Assembly (NCBI RefSeq): GCF_007845635.1
Contig: NZ_SELG01000029.1
Coordinates: 124,001-188,000 of the forward strand
Reading direction: 5' to 3'
Length of the DNA: 64,000 bases
Source: Apibacter muscae
GTDB lineage: Bacteria; Bacteroidota; Bacteroidia; Flavobacteriales; Weeksellaceae
In this document: piece by piece, positions 63,465 through 64,000 of the stretch
Layout: the number at the start of each line of letters is the position of its first letter
Numbering within the stretch: position 1 is the first letter of the stretch
Program-made: the position numbers and the translations under genes
The notes under the pieces: model-generated
The model's database searches: none
The model's input: the letters and a program-made list of their open reading frames with translations, nothing else
Told to the model about the DNA's origin: nothing

Positions 63465-64000
63465 TTATGGCATTCTATATAGAATTGCATTTATATTCAT
63501 TCCTGCTCCAACTGAGGCAAATATTACTAAATCTTTTGATTTAAATGTTTGATTCAAAAAATTTCCTTTTGCCATCATATCATACATGGTAGGAATTGTT
63601 GCAACCGATGAGTTTCCAAATTTTTGAATGGTCATTGGTGCGATTCCCTCAGGAATAGAACTGATAGGTAATCCATAGAGTCTAAATAATCTTTGCAACA
63701 TGGCATGATCCATTTTGGCATTTGCTTGATGTAACAATACTTTATTTATATCTGTTATAGTATATCCAGCATCATCAATAACTTTTTTTATTGCTTGAGG
63801 AACATATTTTAATGCATACTCATAAATTTTCCTGCCTCTCATTCTTATATTAGCTTTAGAGCCAACGTATTCTGGATTTAGTGATTTATCAGTAGTTAAA
63901 TAGAATACTTCCTCTCCATTGTCAGATCTTGTATAATGATTTAATATACCTATAGGTTCATCACTTTTTTCTCTCCCTTCTAATACAACGCCAGCGGCTC
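63465..64000 (-). CDS. 3-oxoacyl-ACP synthase III family protein (5' truncated)
   Basis: The frame remains open to the right edge, so the gene starts beyond base 64000; the ATG at 63842 is internal. The visible 178 residues include AAGVVLEGREKSDE, IGILNHYTRSD, and two parts of the FabH Cys-His-Asn triad: His in LLHQANAKM and Asn in FGNSSVATIP. The nucleophile Cys is off-window. It is a thiolase-fold condensing enzyme that starts fatty acid or related chain synthesis. Whether it is the main FabH or a paralogue cannot be told. Confidence 0.88.
   Translation of the reverse strand, partial: AAGVVLEGREKSDEPIGILNHYTRSDNGEEVFYLTTDKSLNPEYVGSKANIRMRGRKIYEYALKYVPQAIKKVIDDAGYTITDINKVLLHQANAKMDHAMLQRLFRLYGLPISSIPEGIAPMTIQKFGNSSVATIPTMYDMMAKGNFLNQTFKSKDLVIFASVGAGMNINAILYRMP

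Noticed and set aside
63465-63842. A 125-aa complete FabH-like ORF
   Set aside because: The frame continues to base 64000 with FabH-like residues; the ATG at 63842 is internal.
1-64000. CRISPR arrays, insertion sequences, rRNA genes
   Set aside because: No spaced direct repeats, transposase-like ORFs or rRNA-like sequence were seen on either strand.

Overview
The window comes from a low-GC member of the Bacteroidota, class Flavobacteriia. The evidence is the gliding/type IX secretion genes gldH and porT, a fused ccoNO cbb3 oxidase gene, an RNA of the 6S-Flavo type beside zapA and rny, almost no Shine-Dalgarno sequences, and promoters with the Bacteroidota TTG / TAnnTTTG elements. The AT-rich composition and gene content would fit a Weeksellaceae-type organism such as Apibacter, but the genus is a guess.

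Layout. 1-675 is the tail of an SGNH acyltransferase. 735-8235 is a minus-strand block: coaX, M1 peptidase, LysE exporter, PBP1A, gldH and a RicT-like protein. 8351-11568 holds an SprT-like protease and mannose-1-phosphate guanylyltransferase, facing an Mla-type ABC transporter. 11631-20541 is a cbb3 oxidase and assembly locus (ccoI-S-NO-Q-P, ccoG-H and a TauE/DsbD-like protein), with a divergent Crp/Fnr regulator at 20637. 21336-35884 is mainly housekeeping: ABC-F, tRNA-Phe, outer membrane proteins, porT, menG, a TolC-family protein, clpB, a two-component system and a MATE exporter.

36090-52535 is the standout: an apparently single 16.4 kb operon. It encodes a two-subunit iterative type I polyketide/secondary-lipid synthase, a free acyl carrier protein, an alpha/beta hydrolase, two UGT-type glycosyltransferases and a GT-C-like membrane glycosyltransferase. 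Subunit 1 is NMO-NMO-KS-AT-ACP-ACP-KR. Subunit 2 is a dead KS (chain-length-factor-like)-AT-DH-PPTase. Together they carry nearly everything needed to build, reduce, activate, release and glycosylate an acyl chain, so a glycosylated lipid or polyketide is the likely product. Its structure cannot be read from the sequence.

52635-64000 returns to core genes: zapA with a small coiled-coil partner, the 6S RNA, rny, a pdxA homologue that has lost its metal-binding histidines, a GH25 lysozyme, a META lipoprotein, queA, rlmN, an orphan T6SS Hcp/TssD, gmk, yicC, a metallophosphoesterase and the C-terminal part of a FabH-like synthase that runs off the right edge. No insertion sequences, CRISPR arrays, rRNA or prophage were seen.
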